Assembly: GCA_016703665.1 (NCBI GenBank) | Contig: JADJBS010000015.1 | Location: forward strand, 62,001 to 126,000 | Direction: 5' to 3' | DNA: 64,000 nt | Source: Candidatus Defluviibacillus avedoerensis | GTDB lineage: Bacteria; Pseudomonadota; Gammaproteobacteria; Burkholderiales; Burkholderiaceae_C | Shown here: positions 25,994 to 35,209 of the stretch, piece after piece | How the letters are laid out: each line of letters starts with the position of its first letter | Numbering within the stretch: the stretch's first letter is position 1 | Program-made: the position numbers and the translations under genes | Notes under the pieces: generated by a model | Databases searched by the model: none | What the model was told of the DNA's origin: nothing | The model's input: the letters and a program-made list of their open reading frames with translations, nothing else

Positions 25994-27082
25994 TCAGGAA
26001 GCAGCTTGGGCAAACTTCCAGCCCATTTCAGCCATGGGCTTAGCACCCTTTCCAGACGCAATGGCCTGCGGGCTTGATGCGGTGCCTGCTTCAACGCGTT
26101 TGGCAATGCCCTGCAAGATGGCCGCAATGCGGAACATGTTGTAGGCCATGTAGAAATTCCAGTCTGGCTTGAGGGCAGCGGGGGTGGTAAAGCCCGTACG
26201 GGCGCAGTACTTTTCAATGTACTCAGCCTCTGATGGGATTCCCAGGCTTTTGGTGTCCACGCCCCCAATCCCCCGAAAAGCGCCTGGAGGTATGTGCCAC
26301 GCCATGCAGTGGTAGCTGAAATCCGCCAGAGGGTGACCCAATGTGGACAGTTCCCAATCCAGCACGGCCATGATGCGTGGCTCGGTGGGGTGAAACATCA
26401 GGTTATCTAGGCGATAGTCACCGTGAACGATGCTCACCAGGCTTTCGTCTTTGGCGCTGGTCGGCATGTTCGCAGGCAGCCATGACATTAACTGATCCAT
26501 TTCAGGGATGGGTTGGGTGATGGAGGCCAGGTATTGTTTGCTCCAGCGACCGATCTGTCGCTCAAAGTAGTTTCCAGGCCTGCCATAAGCGGCGAGGCCA
26601 CGATCAGCAAACTTGACGCTGTGAAGCGCGGCGATAACCCGGTTCATTTCGTCATAAATTGCATTGCGCTCCAGGGTTGACATGCCCGGCAGGGATTGAT
26701 CCCAGAGCACACGACCCTGGACATACTCCATCACGTAAAAAGCGCGACCAATCACAGACTCGTCTTCGCACAGGCAATGCATCCGTGCGACCGGTACATC
26801 GGTTCCAAAAAGTCCCTTCATGACGGCAAATTCGCGTTCCACTGCGTGCGCAGACGGCAACAGCTTCGCAACCGGTCCAGGTTTGGCTCGCATCACATAG
26901 CTTTGGCCAGGGGTGATTAACTTATAGGTGGGGTTGGATTGACCTCCATTGAAGACTTCCACACTCAATGGCCCCGAAAAACCATCCATGTTTGCCTGAA
27001 GGTAGCCGGCCAGGGCCGGTACATCGAAAGCATGACTGCCAGATACTGCACGGGTGCCAACGAAATGGTCAAAATTGCTCAT
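25994..27082 (-). CDS. Phosphotransferase family protein (APH/ACAD10-type)
   Basis: 362 residues with the aminoglycoside-phosphotransferase/choline-kinase fold: VIAGE-type N-lobe (GGQSNPTYKLITPGQSYVMR), Brenner motif VHGDYRLDNLMF and the metal-binding VLDWELSTLGHPLADFSY. Members encoded next to acyl-CoA dehydrogenases belong to the ACAD10/11-like kinase group, thought to phosphorylate 4-hydroxyacyl-CoAs. Substrate here is inferred from context. Twenty-five bases separate it from the upstream Crp-type regulator. Confidence 0.9.
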   Translation of the reverse strand: MSNFDHFVGTRAVSGSHAFDVPALAGYLQANMDGFSGPLSVEVFNGGQSNPTYKLITPGQSYVMRAKPGPVAKLLPSAHAVEREFAVMKGLFGTDVPVARMHCLCEDESVIGRAFYVMEYVQGRVLWDQSLPGMSTLERNAIYDEMNRVIAALHSVKFADRGLAAYGRPGNYFERQIGRWSKQYLASITQPIPEMDQLMSWLPANMPTSAKDESLVSIVHGDYRLDNLMFHPTEPRIMAVLDWELSTLGHPLADFSYHCMAWHIPPGAFRGIGGVDTKSLGIPSEAEYIEKYCARTGFTTPAALKPDWNFYMAYNMFRIAAILQGIAKRVEAGTASSPQAIASGKGAKPMAEMGWKFAQAAS

Positions 27083-27107
27083 GAATGTGTTGTCTTTGTC
27101 GGTTTGT

Positions 27108-27860
27108 TCAGTTGTCAGCTTCAGCGATATGCATCAAAGCTTCACGCTTTCGGATAACCAACCCACCGGGCTCGATCCGGATCACGTCTTCGCGTTCCAT
27201 TGCTTTCAACTCCTGGTTCACGCGTTGGCGCGATGCCCCCAGCAACTGGGCCAATTCTTCCTGGGCCAGTTGCAGGCCAATGCGCATCTCGCTGCCGTCC
27301 GACAAACTGGGAATGCCATAGCTGCGCACCAGGTGAGTGAGCTGCTTGGCCAGACGAGCACGCAGGGGCAGGGTGTTGAGGTCTTCCACCAGTCCAAACA
27401 GCTGACGAATTCGTCGCGCATGCAGCCTGAGCAGTGCTTCGTACAACTCGACATGCTGAGCCAATATTTTGCGGAAGTCTGCTCTCGACACACACAATAT
27501 GGTGGTGTCGGCATGCGCATAGGCATCGTGGGTGCGGCGGTCCCCGTCGAAAATGGAAACATCCCCGAACCAGATACCTGGCTCCACATAAGTCAGCGTG
27601 ATCTGCTTGCCTGAAATGCTGGTAGAACTTACCCGCACCGCGCCCTTGGCGCACGCGATCCAATCCTCTGGTGGGTCGCCGCGCGCACAGATCAGGTCGC
27701 CGTCTTTGAAGCGTTTGACAAAAGCACATCGAAGAATATCGTGTCGCAGTGAGGGGGAGAGTGAGGAAAACCAACGACCAGCGTTAATTGCCTCTCGTTC
27801 ATCAATGGTAAGAATCGGATCGTCCACGGGCTGTCCTGTTAGTGACTGGATCAATGGCAA
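27108..27860 (-). CDS. Crp/Fnr-family transcriptional regulator
   Basis: 250 residues. The cyclic-nucleotide-binding-like barrel is at about 35-150 (GDLICARGDPPEDW; EPGIWFGDVSIFDGD) and the Crp-type helix-turn-helix at about 195-235 (LAQEELAQLLGASRQRVNQE). There are no Fnr cysteine clusters. It lies inside the acyl-CoA cluster and may regulate it (inference). Effector unknown. 73 bases separate it from the enoyl-CoA hydratase gene upstream. Confidence 0.9.
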   Translation of the reverse strand: MPLIQSLTGQPVDDPILTIDEREAINAGRWFSSLSPSLRHDILRCAFVKRFKDGDLICARGDPPEDWIACAKGAVRVSSTSISGKQITLTYVEPGIWFGDVSIFDGDRRTHDAYAHADTTILCVSRADFRKILAQHVELYEALLRLHARRIRQLFGLVEDLNTLPLRARLAKQLTHLVRSYGIPSLSDGSEMRIGLQLAQEELAQLLGASRQRVNQELKAMEREDVIRIEPGGLVIRKREALMHIAEADN

Positions 27861-27933
27861 TTGTCACCCCAGAGACCCGCGTCAACTCCACTGTTTGTCG
27901 CGTCGGTGTCTTACGGGTGCCGATCGTGAAGCG

Positions 27934-28713
27934 TCAGACAAACTTGGGGGGGTGTTTGCTCAGGAAGGCCTCAATCCCAATGCCAGCATTGGCGTGATGG
28001 AGGTTGCGCACAAACTTGTCGCGTTCTTCGGCAAGCTGCGCATTCAGCGTTGAGTCCTGCGCCCGGTTGATGAGTTCCTTGTTTGCGGCATGTACATTGG
28101 GCGCCATGGCGTTCAGGCGCCCGGCTAATTCAAGTGCCTTATCGAGGGCGGTGCCTGGCGCTGTGACCTGGTTCACCAAGCCGAAATCGTACAAACGTTG
28201 CGAGCCAATGCTCTCACCGCAAAGCAGGATTTCTGTCACCAGTTGGCGCGGAAGTGAGCGGGTCAAATGATAGCTGGCGCCCCCGTCCGGCGAAAGGCCA
28301 ACACGGCCATAGGCCATGACGAAAGAGGCATCGCTGGCCGCGACGACAAAATCGCAGGCAAGCGCAAGGGAGAAGCCTGCGCCCGCAGCAGCGCCTTCGA
28401 CTGCCGCAATCACCGGCTTGGGGAAATGGCGGATTGATTCAATCCAGTCATGCATGGCCTCGATGCTTTGGGCTTGGACTTCGGGCGGCTGTGTCCGATT
28501 GCCTTTGAGTCGCTGCAAATTCCCGCCCGCACAAAAAACGCTTCCTTCACCCGTGAACACGACGCTGCGTATGTCCGGACTGCGTTCGGCGGCATTGAGT
28601 GCTTCAATGGCACCTGCGTAGATTTCCGGCCCAAGCGCGTTGCGAAACTCCGGGTTGCTCCAGGTAATGACCAGTGTTTGTCCATGACTGGCGCTTGAAA
28701 GTGTTGCGGCCAT
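27934..28713 (-). CDS. Enoyl-CoA hydratase/isomerase family protein
   Basis: 259 residues with the crotonase fold: SVVFTGEGSVFCAGGNLQRL (oxyanion hole), AVEGAAAGAGFSLALACDF and GRVGLSPDGGASYHLTRSL. Hydrates trans-2-enoyl-CoA, or acts on a related substrate, in fatty acid or aromatic breakdown. Ten bases separate it from the 3-hydroxyacyl-CoA dehydrogenase gene, the next enzyme in beta-oxidation. Confidence 0.92.
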   Translation of the reverse strand: MAATLSSASHGQTLVITWSNPEFRNALGPEIYAGAIEALNAAERSPDIRSVVFTGEGSVFCAGGNLQRLKGNRTQPPEVQAQSIEAMHDWIESIRHFPKPVIAAVEGAAAGAGFSLALACDFVVAASDASFVMAYGRVGLSPDGGASYHLTRSLPRQLVTEILLCGESIGSQRLYDFGLVNQVTAPGTALDKALELAGRLNAMAPNVHAANKELINRAQDSTLNAQLAEERDKFVRNLHHANAGIGIEAFLSKHPPKFV

Positions 28714-28723
28714 GCGGGTGATC

Positions 28724-30244
28724 TCAGGATTCTTCGTGCATCAGGCTAAGCCCAATAGCACCGCGGCGGCGTAACCAGGGGCTCGGGCGATAGCGTGGGT
28801 CGCCATAGACCGTTTGCATGTTGAACAGCACCTCTAGCACATTGGTCGGTCCATATCGATTACCCATGGCCAACGGTCCCAGTGGGTATCCCAGACCCAG
28901 CGTGACTGCCGTTTCAAGGTCCTGCGGCGAACAGATATGTTGCTGGCATATGTCCGACGCGATGTTGACAATGGTGGCCACGACACGCTGCGTCACAAAG
29001 CCGCCACTGTCCCGAATCACACTCACGGCTTTGCCATCGAGTGCAAATAAAGCGTGGGCGGCGTCACGCATGTCCTGGCGCAGGGCTGGGTTAGTGGCAA
29101 GTACCCTGCGTTTCGTGGCAGCATCATCAATCAGCATGTCAATCCCGACCGTGCGCGCCGGGTCAAGGCGTTCGACGACAGCAACTGTGGTGATATCAAA
29201 ACCCAGTGGCGCTACCAGCGTCAACGCGTGTGGTGAGGGGCTGGCACCCGTCTCGATGGCCGCACCGAGATCTTTGAGCAGTTGCAGCAGCTCCATGCGT
29301 CGCGCTGCTCGGGGGGAAACCCAGACAGGAGGAATGGTGTCTACCTCGGGTACAGGTGATTCTTCGGGCACCTGGGCCACACCATTCAAGTAGGAATAGA
29401 AGCCTTCACCAGCCTTTTTTCCGACAACACCGCCGGCTAAACGCTGGGCGGTGATGACGCTCGGGCGGTAGCGTGGCTCGTCGTAATATTGTCTGTAAAT
29501 CGACTCCATCACGGGGTGTGATACATCCAGGGCGGTCAAATCCATCAGTTCAAAAGGTCCGAGCTTGAACCCTACTTGATCGCGCAAAATTCTGTCAATC
29601 GTGGCAAAGTCGGCCACCCCTTCACCCACAATTCTCAGTGCTTCGGTTCCGTAGCCGCGGCCTGCGTGGTTGACAATAAAGCCAGGCGTGTCCGCCGCCA
29701 TGACAGGTGTGTGCCCCATCTGGCGCGCGTAATTGGCCAAATCAACGCAAACCGATGAGGCGGTCTTGATCCCTGCAATTACTTCTACCACCTTCATGAT
29801 AGGGACCGGGTTGAAGAAGTGATAGCCAGCAACGCGGTCCGGGTGCTTCATCTGTGCAGCAATTGCAGTGACAGACAGTGAGGATGTATTGCTTGCCAGG
29901 ACGGCGGAGTGTGGCAGCGCGGCCTCCAAGTCCGCGAAAAGAGCTTTCTTGACGTCGAGTCGCTCAACAATGGCTTCAATTACCAAATTGCAATTTGCCA
30001 GATCCCCCAATGAAGTGCCTATTAAAAGCCTGTCTTTGCAAGCTTGGGCTTCTTCCGCACTCAAGCGGCCCTTTTCTAGCATTTTGTCCCATTGGGCGCA
30101 GATTGACTCGCGTGCTGTCAGCGCCACGCCCGCCTGTGTGTCGTAGAGTGTCACCGTACTTTTTGCCTGGGCGGCAATTTGTGCAATGCCGCGCCCCATG
30201 GCGCCAGTTCCCACGATTCCAACGTTTGCAAAGATAGTGCTCAT
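28724..30244 (-). CDS. 3-hydroxyacyl-CoA dehydrogenase (PaaH-like)
   Basis: 506 residues. NAD-binding VGIVGTGAMGRGIAQIAAQ at the N-terminus, ASNTSSLSVTAIA, GYHFFNPVPIMKVVEVI and a C-terminal duplicated helical domain (FVTQRVVATIVNIASDI; LGLGYPLGPLAMGNRYGP). The two-domain length and sequence fit the PaaH/PaaC type that oxidises 3-hydroxyadipyl-CoA in phenylacetate breakdown. No other paa gene is in the window, so a general beta-oxidation role is equally possible. First gene of the minus-strand acyl-CoA cluster, divergent from fimV with a 57-base gap. Confidence 0.9.
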   Translation of the reverse strand: MSTIFANVGIVGTGAMGRGIAQIAAQAKSTVTLYDTQAGVALTARESICAQWDKMLEKGRLSAEEAQACKDRLLIGTSLGDLANCNLVIEAIVERLDVKKALFADLEAALPHSAVLASNTSSLSVTAIAAQMKHPDRVAGYHFFNPVPIMKVVEVIAGIKTASSVCVDLANYARQMGHTPVMAADTPGFIVNHAGRGYGTEALRIVGEGVADFATIDRILRDQVGFKLGPFELMDLTALDVSHPVMESIYRQYYDEPRYRPSVITAQRLAGGVVGKKAGEGFYSYLNGVAQVPEESPVPEVDTIPPVWVSPRAARRMELLQLLKDLGAAIETGASPSPHALTLVAPLGFDITTVAVVERLDPARTVGIDMLIDDAATKRRVLATNPALRQDMRDAAHALFALDGKAVSVIRDSGGFVTQRVVATIVNIASDICQQHICSPQDLETAVTLGLGYPLGPLAMGNRYGPTNVLEVLFNMQTVYGDPRYRPSPWLRRRGAIGLSLMHEES

Positions 30245-30301
30245 GGAATTGATTATCCTTCAGCCGAAGTTGTCACAGGGTGTGCGAGAATAAACTGAGG
30301 T

Positions 30302-32781
30302 ATGAGATCTAACGACCACGATTCCGCCACATCATTAACGTCACTGCTACGGGGACAGTGGCAAATTGCTCTTTGCATCGCCATGATGACCTTCACTCAA
30401 GGGGGTCAAGCATTGACGCTTGGCAACGTGCGAGGGACGGTTCTGGTTGGAAAGCCTGTGAATGTCACCGTCCCGGTCACACTCGACCCTGGTGAATCAC
30501 CGGCCTCGACGTGCACCGAAGTCGAAATCAGCTTTGCAGATGCCCGGATTGACGCCAGTCGGATTCGGACCAGTTGGTTGCCTGCTGATGCAAAAGGCGA
30601 TACGTCGTTACGGATCCAGTCGACCATTGCGGTAGATGAGCCCATGATCAATATCTGGCTGCGTGCCGGATGCAGTCGCAAGTCAGAGCGTCGGTTTGTG
30701 TTGCTGGCCGATGTTGTGACCGAGCCAACTCCCTCTGGCCCCGTGGCCATGGAGGCGTTTGCCAATACGCCTCCCGTTGTTTCTGCCGGAACACAGGTTC
30801 CGTTAGTACAAGCAGACCCAGTCAAGCATCCGCCGCCGATGCTTGCGACGGCTTCGCCCGAAAAAGCAACTTCTGCACCTGCCGCTGCCAAAAAGCCAGG
30901 AAAGAGCCCGCATCGACGGTTGCCACGGCCAAACCGGAATCGATCAAATCCGCCGCTGAACCAAAACCTGTCAAAGCTGCGCCGGTCGTATTACCGATAC
31001 CAGACGAATCGGGCAAACCTGTGCTGCCGCCCGTTGCGGCCAAACCTGTTTTGGCGGTTGCACAAGGGGCCAACCCTAAAGATGAGACATTGGTTGCCAA
31101 ACCGCGTTTGCGTCTTGAGGGTTTGCCTGATGTCAATCAGGCACTGAAGACATCCCTTAGCTTGGCGGCTGCGCCCACAGAAGATCTCCAGGCCCGTGAG
31201 AATGCGCGGGCTATGTGGCGCTCGCTCAATGCCAGTCCGGATGATTTGGCAAATATTGCCAAACGTCTTGCGGCCCTTGAAAGTGAGGCCAAAGCACTCA
31301 AAGATGGCAAAGCCAAGGTTCAGGCGGATCAGGATGCACTGAAGTCGCAACTAGAAAGGGCCGAGGAAGACCGTTATAGCAATTGGCTGGTTGGTTTGCT
31401 TGGTGCCTTGTTTGTTGGGGCCAGTGCAATTGCTGGGTTTTTGTGGTGGCGTTCACGTGAAAAACGTGGCTGGTCTCCCAAGGATTTGTGGCACGGCGGG
31501 GACAGCATTGAACCAAGTAATTTAAGCGACTTGGCGCCGGTTGATTCTGGCATGTCGGGCGCCATGCCAATGTCTGGCCGACCGGCACAACGCGCTAGGC
31601 GAGTCGGTGCGCCCGATGTGGATCTCGGCGTTGACGAATCCCTGTTCGATAGCCTGAAAAGTTCAGCTATTCATTCGATCCAGGCAAGTTCCCGCATGGG
31701 ACCTCCCAGCTCAACCAATGGCCGTGGCGCATTTGTGCACAGCATGAGCACGCGTACGGTCAATGTAGAAGAGCTCTTTGACATACAGCAGCAAGCCGAG
31801 TTTTTTGTATCACTGGGCCAACACGAGCAAGCGATCGAATTGCTTCGCCAGCATATTTACACGAACACGAGTACCAGTGGCATCGCCTACCTGGACTTGC
31901 TCAAGATCTACCACGACCTTGAGCGTCGTGGCGAGTACGAGCAACTTCGCGAGGAGTTCAACCAGTCGTTCAATGCCAAGGTGCCGCCCTTTGATCAGTT
32001 TGGCAAGCAACAACGCCGTGGTCTGGAGCGTTACCCAAGTGCCATCGCCCGGATTGAGGCGTTGTGGAAGTCACCTCGAATCCTCGCGATCTTGCAAGAA
32101 GCCATTTTCCGGCGACCAGAAGCGGGGGATGCTGAATGTTTTGATCTTGAGGCGTATCGGGAACTTCTCTTGCTGTTTTCAATTGCGAAAGAAGTGTCCG
32201 GTGTTTCCAGCGGCGTCACCACCGCCGGTCATAAACCCAAACCCAGCTATGTTGACTCGCAGTCTGCAGACCATGCGCCCGATGTCACGGAGCCTGAGGT
32301 CCCGCAGCCAGGACCGAAGCGTCGTGCATCCAAGTCACGCTCATCCAAGTCGTTTGAGAACAGCGTCTCAGTGAATACTGGCGAAGAAGAAATTCCCTTT
32401 CCCAAAGCGTCACCACGCTTGGCATTGGACGTGGACTTGTTTGAGCTTGAAAGCGTGCTCCCGGGTGACAAATCAATTCCTGGTCCTGGCGGTAGTACTG
32501 CATTGAGTGGGTCAGAACTGGTAGAACTGTCCGCAGTCGAACCTCACAGTGTCAGAGTGGCCAGCACCATGAATGCGGGCCTTACTGAGCAGGTCGATTC
32601 AACGCCACCGCTCCCCCCGCTGGATTTTTCGCTGTCTTTGCCGGCCGAATTTTCGACGCCATCACCTGCCCCGGCCATGTCACCGAAAGCTAGCACGCCA
32701 CCGTCATCCTCCTCACTGGCCTTGGACTTGAACAAGTACATGGCCCAGAAGGACCTGAAGTCCCCAGCTGGGAAATCTTGA
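30302..32781 (+). pseudogene. fimV: FimV-type pilus/polar protein, frameshifted
   Basis: The N-terminal part (to about 30900) has a signal-like segment (QIALCIAMMTFTQGGQA) and a FimV-like beta domain (LTLGNVRGTVLVGKPVNV). The rest (from about 30900 to 32781) continues in the next frame: Pro/Lys/Ala-rich, a coiled coil (RLAALESEAKALKDGKAKV), one membrane segment (NWLVGLLGALFVGASAIAG) and a cytoplasmic TPR-like unit (EFFVSLGQHEQAIELLRQHI). The join fits one missing A in AAAAAGCCAGGAAAG (30890-30904), which would read AAKKPGKEPAS. FimV proteins organise type IV pilus or polar machinery. As sequenced, the product would be a truncated 281-residue protein. Homopolymer error or phase variation are both possible. 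Confidence 0.8.
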
Positions 32782-32834
32782 GCCAAGTGCGACGCTTAAG
32801 TCGCGTCTGACGGTTCATTTGCGTTTTTTAAAAA

Positions 32835-33842
32835 CTAGCGCCTGACCTGCAAAGCGCCCGGGTTAACGATATTGGTTGGTGTGCCTTTAATGAAGTTCAC
32901 CACATTGTCAAAAGCTGCACCGAAGTACAACTCGTAGCTGTCGAGCTCAACATAGCCAATGTGCGGCGTGCAAATACAGTTTTCTAGGCGCAAAAGCGCA
33001 TGCCCTTGAAGAATCGGCTCGCTCTCAAAGACATCCACGGCGGCCATGCCTGGCCGACCTCTGTTGAGTGCTGCGATCAAGACATCGGGCTCAATCAACT
33101 CCGCCCGAGACGTATTGACCAGCAGCGCTGTGGGCTTCATACGTGAAAGGTCATCTAGCTTAACAATATGTCGAGTGTCATCTGTCAAACGTAAATGAAG
33201 ACTTAGAACATCACTCTGTGCAAAGAATTCTTCACGGCTGGTAGCCACTAGTAAACCGTCTTCCTTGGCTTTGAAAAGGGATGCTTCGCGCCCCCAAATC
33301 ATGACGTGCATGCCAAAGGTTTTTCCGTAGCCGACAATCAACTGTCCGATTTTTCCATAACCCCAGATGCCCAATGTCTTTCCTCTTAGCACGGTCCCAA
33401 CCCCAAAATTGGGCGGCATTGAGGCTGATTTCAATCCCGCCTGCTGCCATGCACCGTGTTTGAGGTTGCCGATGTATTGAGGCAGGCGGCGCGTCGCTGC
33501 CATGATGAGAGCCCAGGTCAGTTCTGCAGGCGCAAATGGAGATCCAACACCTTCTGCCACTGCGATGCCACGTTCAGTGCAGGCCCCGACGTCAATATGG
33601 CTGCCAATACGACCGGTTTGCGCAATCAACTTGAGTTTGGGTAGTTTTTCGATTAACTGGCGGTTCAGGTGGGTTCGCTCCCGTATCAAGACAATGACGT
33701 CAGCATCCTTCAGTCGGATTGAGAGTTGACCCAATCCCTTAATCGTGTTGGTGTAAACCTTGGCGGGGAAGTTTTCGAGCTTGCTCGCACAAGCCAGTTT
33801 GCGCACGGCATCCTGATAGTCGTCCAGAATCACAATATTCAT
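32835..33842 (-). CDS. D-2-hydroxyacid dehydrogenase family protein
   Basis: 335 residues from MNIVILDDYQDAV, a start that matches the family and drops 10 non-conserved codons. The NAD domain has GKTLGIWGYGKIGQ, then LLVNTSRAELI and a His in CICTPHIGYVE. Related to phosphoglycerate and hydroxypyruvate dehydrogenases; substrate unknown. Convergent with fimV; a short inverted repeat and T-run between the genes (32785-32830) is too weak to call a terminator. Confidence 0.88.
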   Translation of the reverse strand: MNIVILDDYQDAVRKLACASKLENFPAKVYTNTIKGLGQLSIRLKDADVIVLIRERTHLNRQLIEKLPKLKLIAQTGRIGSHIDVGACTERGIAVAEGVGSPFAPAELTWALIMAATRRLPQYIGNLKHGAWQQAGLKSASMPPNFGVGTVLRGKTLGIWGYGKIGQLIVGYGKTFGMHVMIWGREASLFKAKEDGLLVATSREEFFAQSDVLSLHLRLTDDTRHIVKLDDLSRMKPTALLVNTSRAELIEPDVLIAALNRGRPGMAAVDVFESEPILQGHALLRLENCICTPHIGYVELDSYELYFGAAFDNVVNFIKGTPTNIVNPGALQVRR

Positions 33843-33927
33843 CCTGCGATTGTGCAGGCAAATCGACAGCAATCAGGCGATCACGGACAAGTCTGTGGGC
33901 ATTCGGCTTGTGAAACAAGTCCAGATG

Positions 33928-34326
33928 TCAGGCCACTTCTGACATGTGCCCTGGCAGCGAACTTTGATAACTCATTCGTTCGAGTTCTGCACACACCTCT
34001 GAAAGCCGCCCGGATATGACCATTCGACCTGCGCTACTGGATGGAATGGCTGCGTCAATCACCCGAAGTACCCGAACTTTTCTGCGAGCATGATGGGTGG
34101 GCAAGACCGCGCGGTCCAATGCAAACTGCGCCTGGTTTGCGGCTTTGTGCAGCTGACGGCTGGAACCCATTGCCATAGAGGGCGGAGCCAGTGATTCGCC
34201 GGTTTGTATTCCTGCCGACTGGGCTTTGTGGTCTTTTTCCCAGGGGGCGAAAAAATCGACAACTGCGTGAACGGGCGAAATAAGGGCGTGCGCAGTGAAT
34301 CTCAGCGTTTCATGAAAGCTGTTCAT
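33928..34326 (-). CDS. Hypothetical protein downstream of lexA
   Basis: 132 residues from MNSFHETLRFTAHALIS, chosen because AGGAG lies eight bases before that ATG. The N-terminal half (ALISPVHAVVDFFAPWEKD) is hydrophobic. The C-terminal part (VLRVIDAAIPSSSAGRMVISGRLSEVCAELERM) looks structured and conserved. Family not recognised. It lies 125 bases after lexA on the same strand and could be in the same SOS-controlled transcript, which is inference only. Confidence 0.7.
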   Translation of the reverse strand: MNSFHETLRFTAHALISPVHAVVDFFAPWEKDHKAQSAGIQTGESLAPPSMAMGSSRQLHKAANQAQFALDRAVLPTHHARRKVRVLRVIDAAIPSSSAGRMVISGRLSEVCAELERMSYQSSLPGHMSEVA

Positions 34327-34451
34327 TGATAACTCCTGAATTGGAACGTCTGGCAGGATTGAAAGTAGATCTGATGCCACAGGGTTCTTGTGAACGCCCG
34401 CTACCTGTGGCACCAAAACAACCGGACCCGACGACCGGCCGCAGTTCTGTA

Positions 34452-35126
34452 CTACATCAGCATGGTGTTGCGAATAAGTCCGACCGCCAGTCCCTCGATC
34501 TCAAAAGGCTCACCGGGTTCAACAAAAATGGTTTTGTAGTCAGGGTTCTCGGCGATGAGTTCGATGCCGTCTAAGGTGCGGCGAAAGCGCTTGACGGTGA
34601 CTTCTTCGCCAAGGCGTGCCACAACGATTTGGCCGTTCTTGGCGTCCTTGCTGGATTGGACGGCAAGCAGGTCGCCATCCATGATGCCTGCATCGCGCAT
34701 GGACATCCCGCGTACTTTAAGCAGGTAATCTGGCTTGGCGCTGAACAGACTGCTTTCGACGCAATAAGTTTGGTCGACATGCTCTTGCGCGAGAATCGGC
34801 GAGCCGGCCGCAACGCGACCAATCAGTGGCAAAGACAATTGGCCGAGCCCCGGAATTGGCAAAATAAACTGTTTGTTACGTGCTGCATTGATGGATCGCA
34901 GTGCATCTCCCCTTAATCTAATGCCGCGCGATGTACCACTAACCAGTTCAATCGCACCTTTACGGGCTAATGCTTGCAGGTGCTCTTCGGCCGCATTGGC
35001 GGACTTGAAACCCAATTCGGAGGCAATCTCGGCCCGGGTGGGGGGGGAGCCTGTGCTTGCAATGGTGTGCTGAATCAGGTCGAGAATCTGCTGCTGACGG
35101 GCAGTGAGTTTGGGGTTGTCAATCAT
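34452..35126 (-). CDS. lexA: SOS repressor LexA
   Basis: 224 residues from MIDNPKLTARQQQILD, with GAGGAG upstream. The winged-helix DNA-binding domain (PPTRAEIASELGFKSANAAEEHLQAL) is followed by the self-cleavage domain with VAAGSP (Ala-Gly site), MRDAGIMDGDLL (catalytic Ser region shown as SMRDAG) and VARLGEEVTVKRF (Lys). It represses DNA-repair genes and cleaves itself when RecA is activated. Two SOS boxes lie upstream at 35164-35198, so it is autoregulated. Confidence 0.96.
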   Translation of the reverse strand: MIDNPKLTARQQQILDLIQHTIASTGSPPTRAEIASELGFKSANAAEEHLQALARKGAIELVSGTSRGIRLRGDALRSINAARNKQFILPIPGLGQLSLPLIGRVAAGSPILAQEHVDQTYCVESSLFSAKPDYLLKVRGMSMRDAGIMDGDLLAVQSSKDAKNGQIVVARLGEEVTVKRFRRTLDGIELIAENPDYKTIFVEPGEPFEIEGLAVGLIRNTMLM

Positions 35127-35163
35127 GATGGAGACTCCTCTCGACAGGTGGGTAAGTAAACAG

Positions 35164-35198
35164 CTGTTTTGATATCCAGTAACTGTATTTTTGATCAG
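35164..35198. promoter_or_regulatory. Two tandem LexA (SOS) boxes between lexA and L-asparaginase
   Basis: CTGTTTTGATATCCAG (35164-35179) and CTGTATTTTTGATCAG (35183-35198) both fit CTG-N10-CAG. They lie 38-72 bases before the lexA ATG, in the position of autoregulatory boxes, and only about 12 bases before the start of the divergent asparaginase gene, whose promoter they must overlap or abut. Confidence 0.75.
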
Positions 35199-35209
35199 TT
35201 TTTGAAAGA

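Noticed and set aside
32782..32834. Possible terminator between fimV and the dehydrogenase gene
   Set aside because: The stem is only five base pairs and the T-run is about 20 bases away from it.
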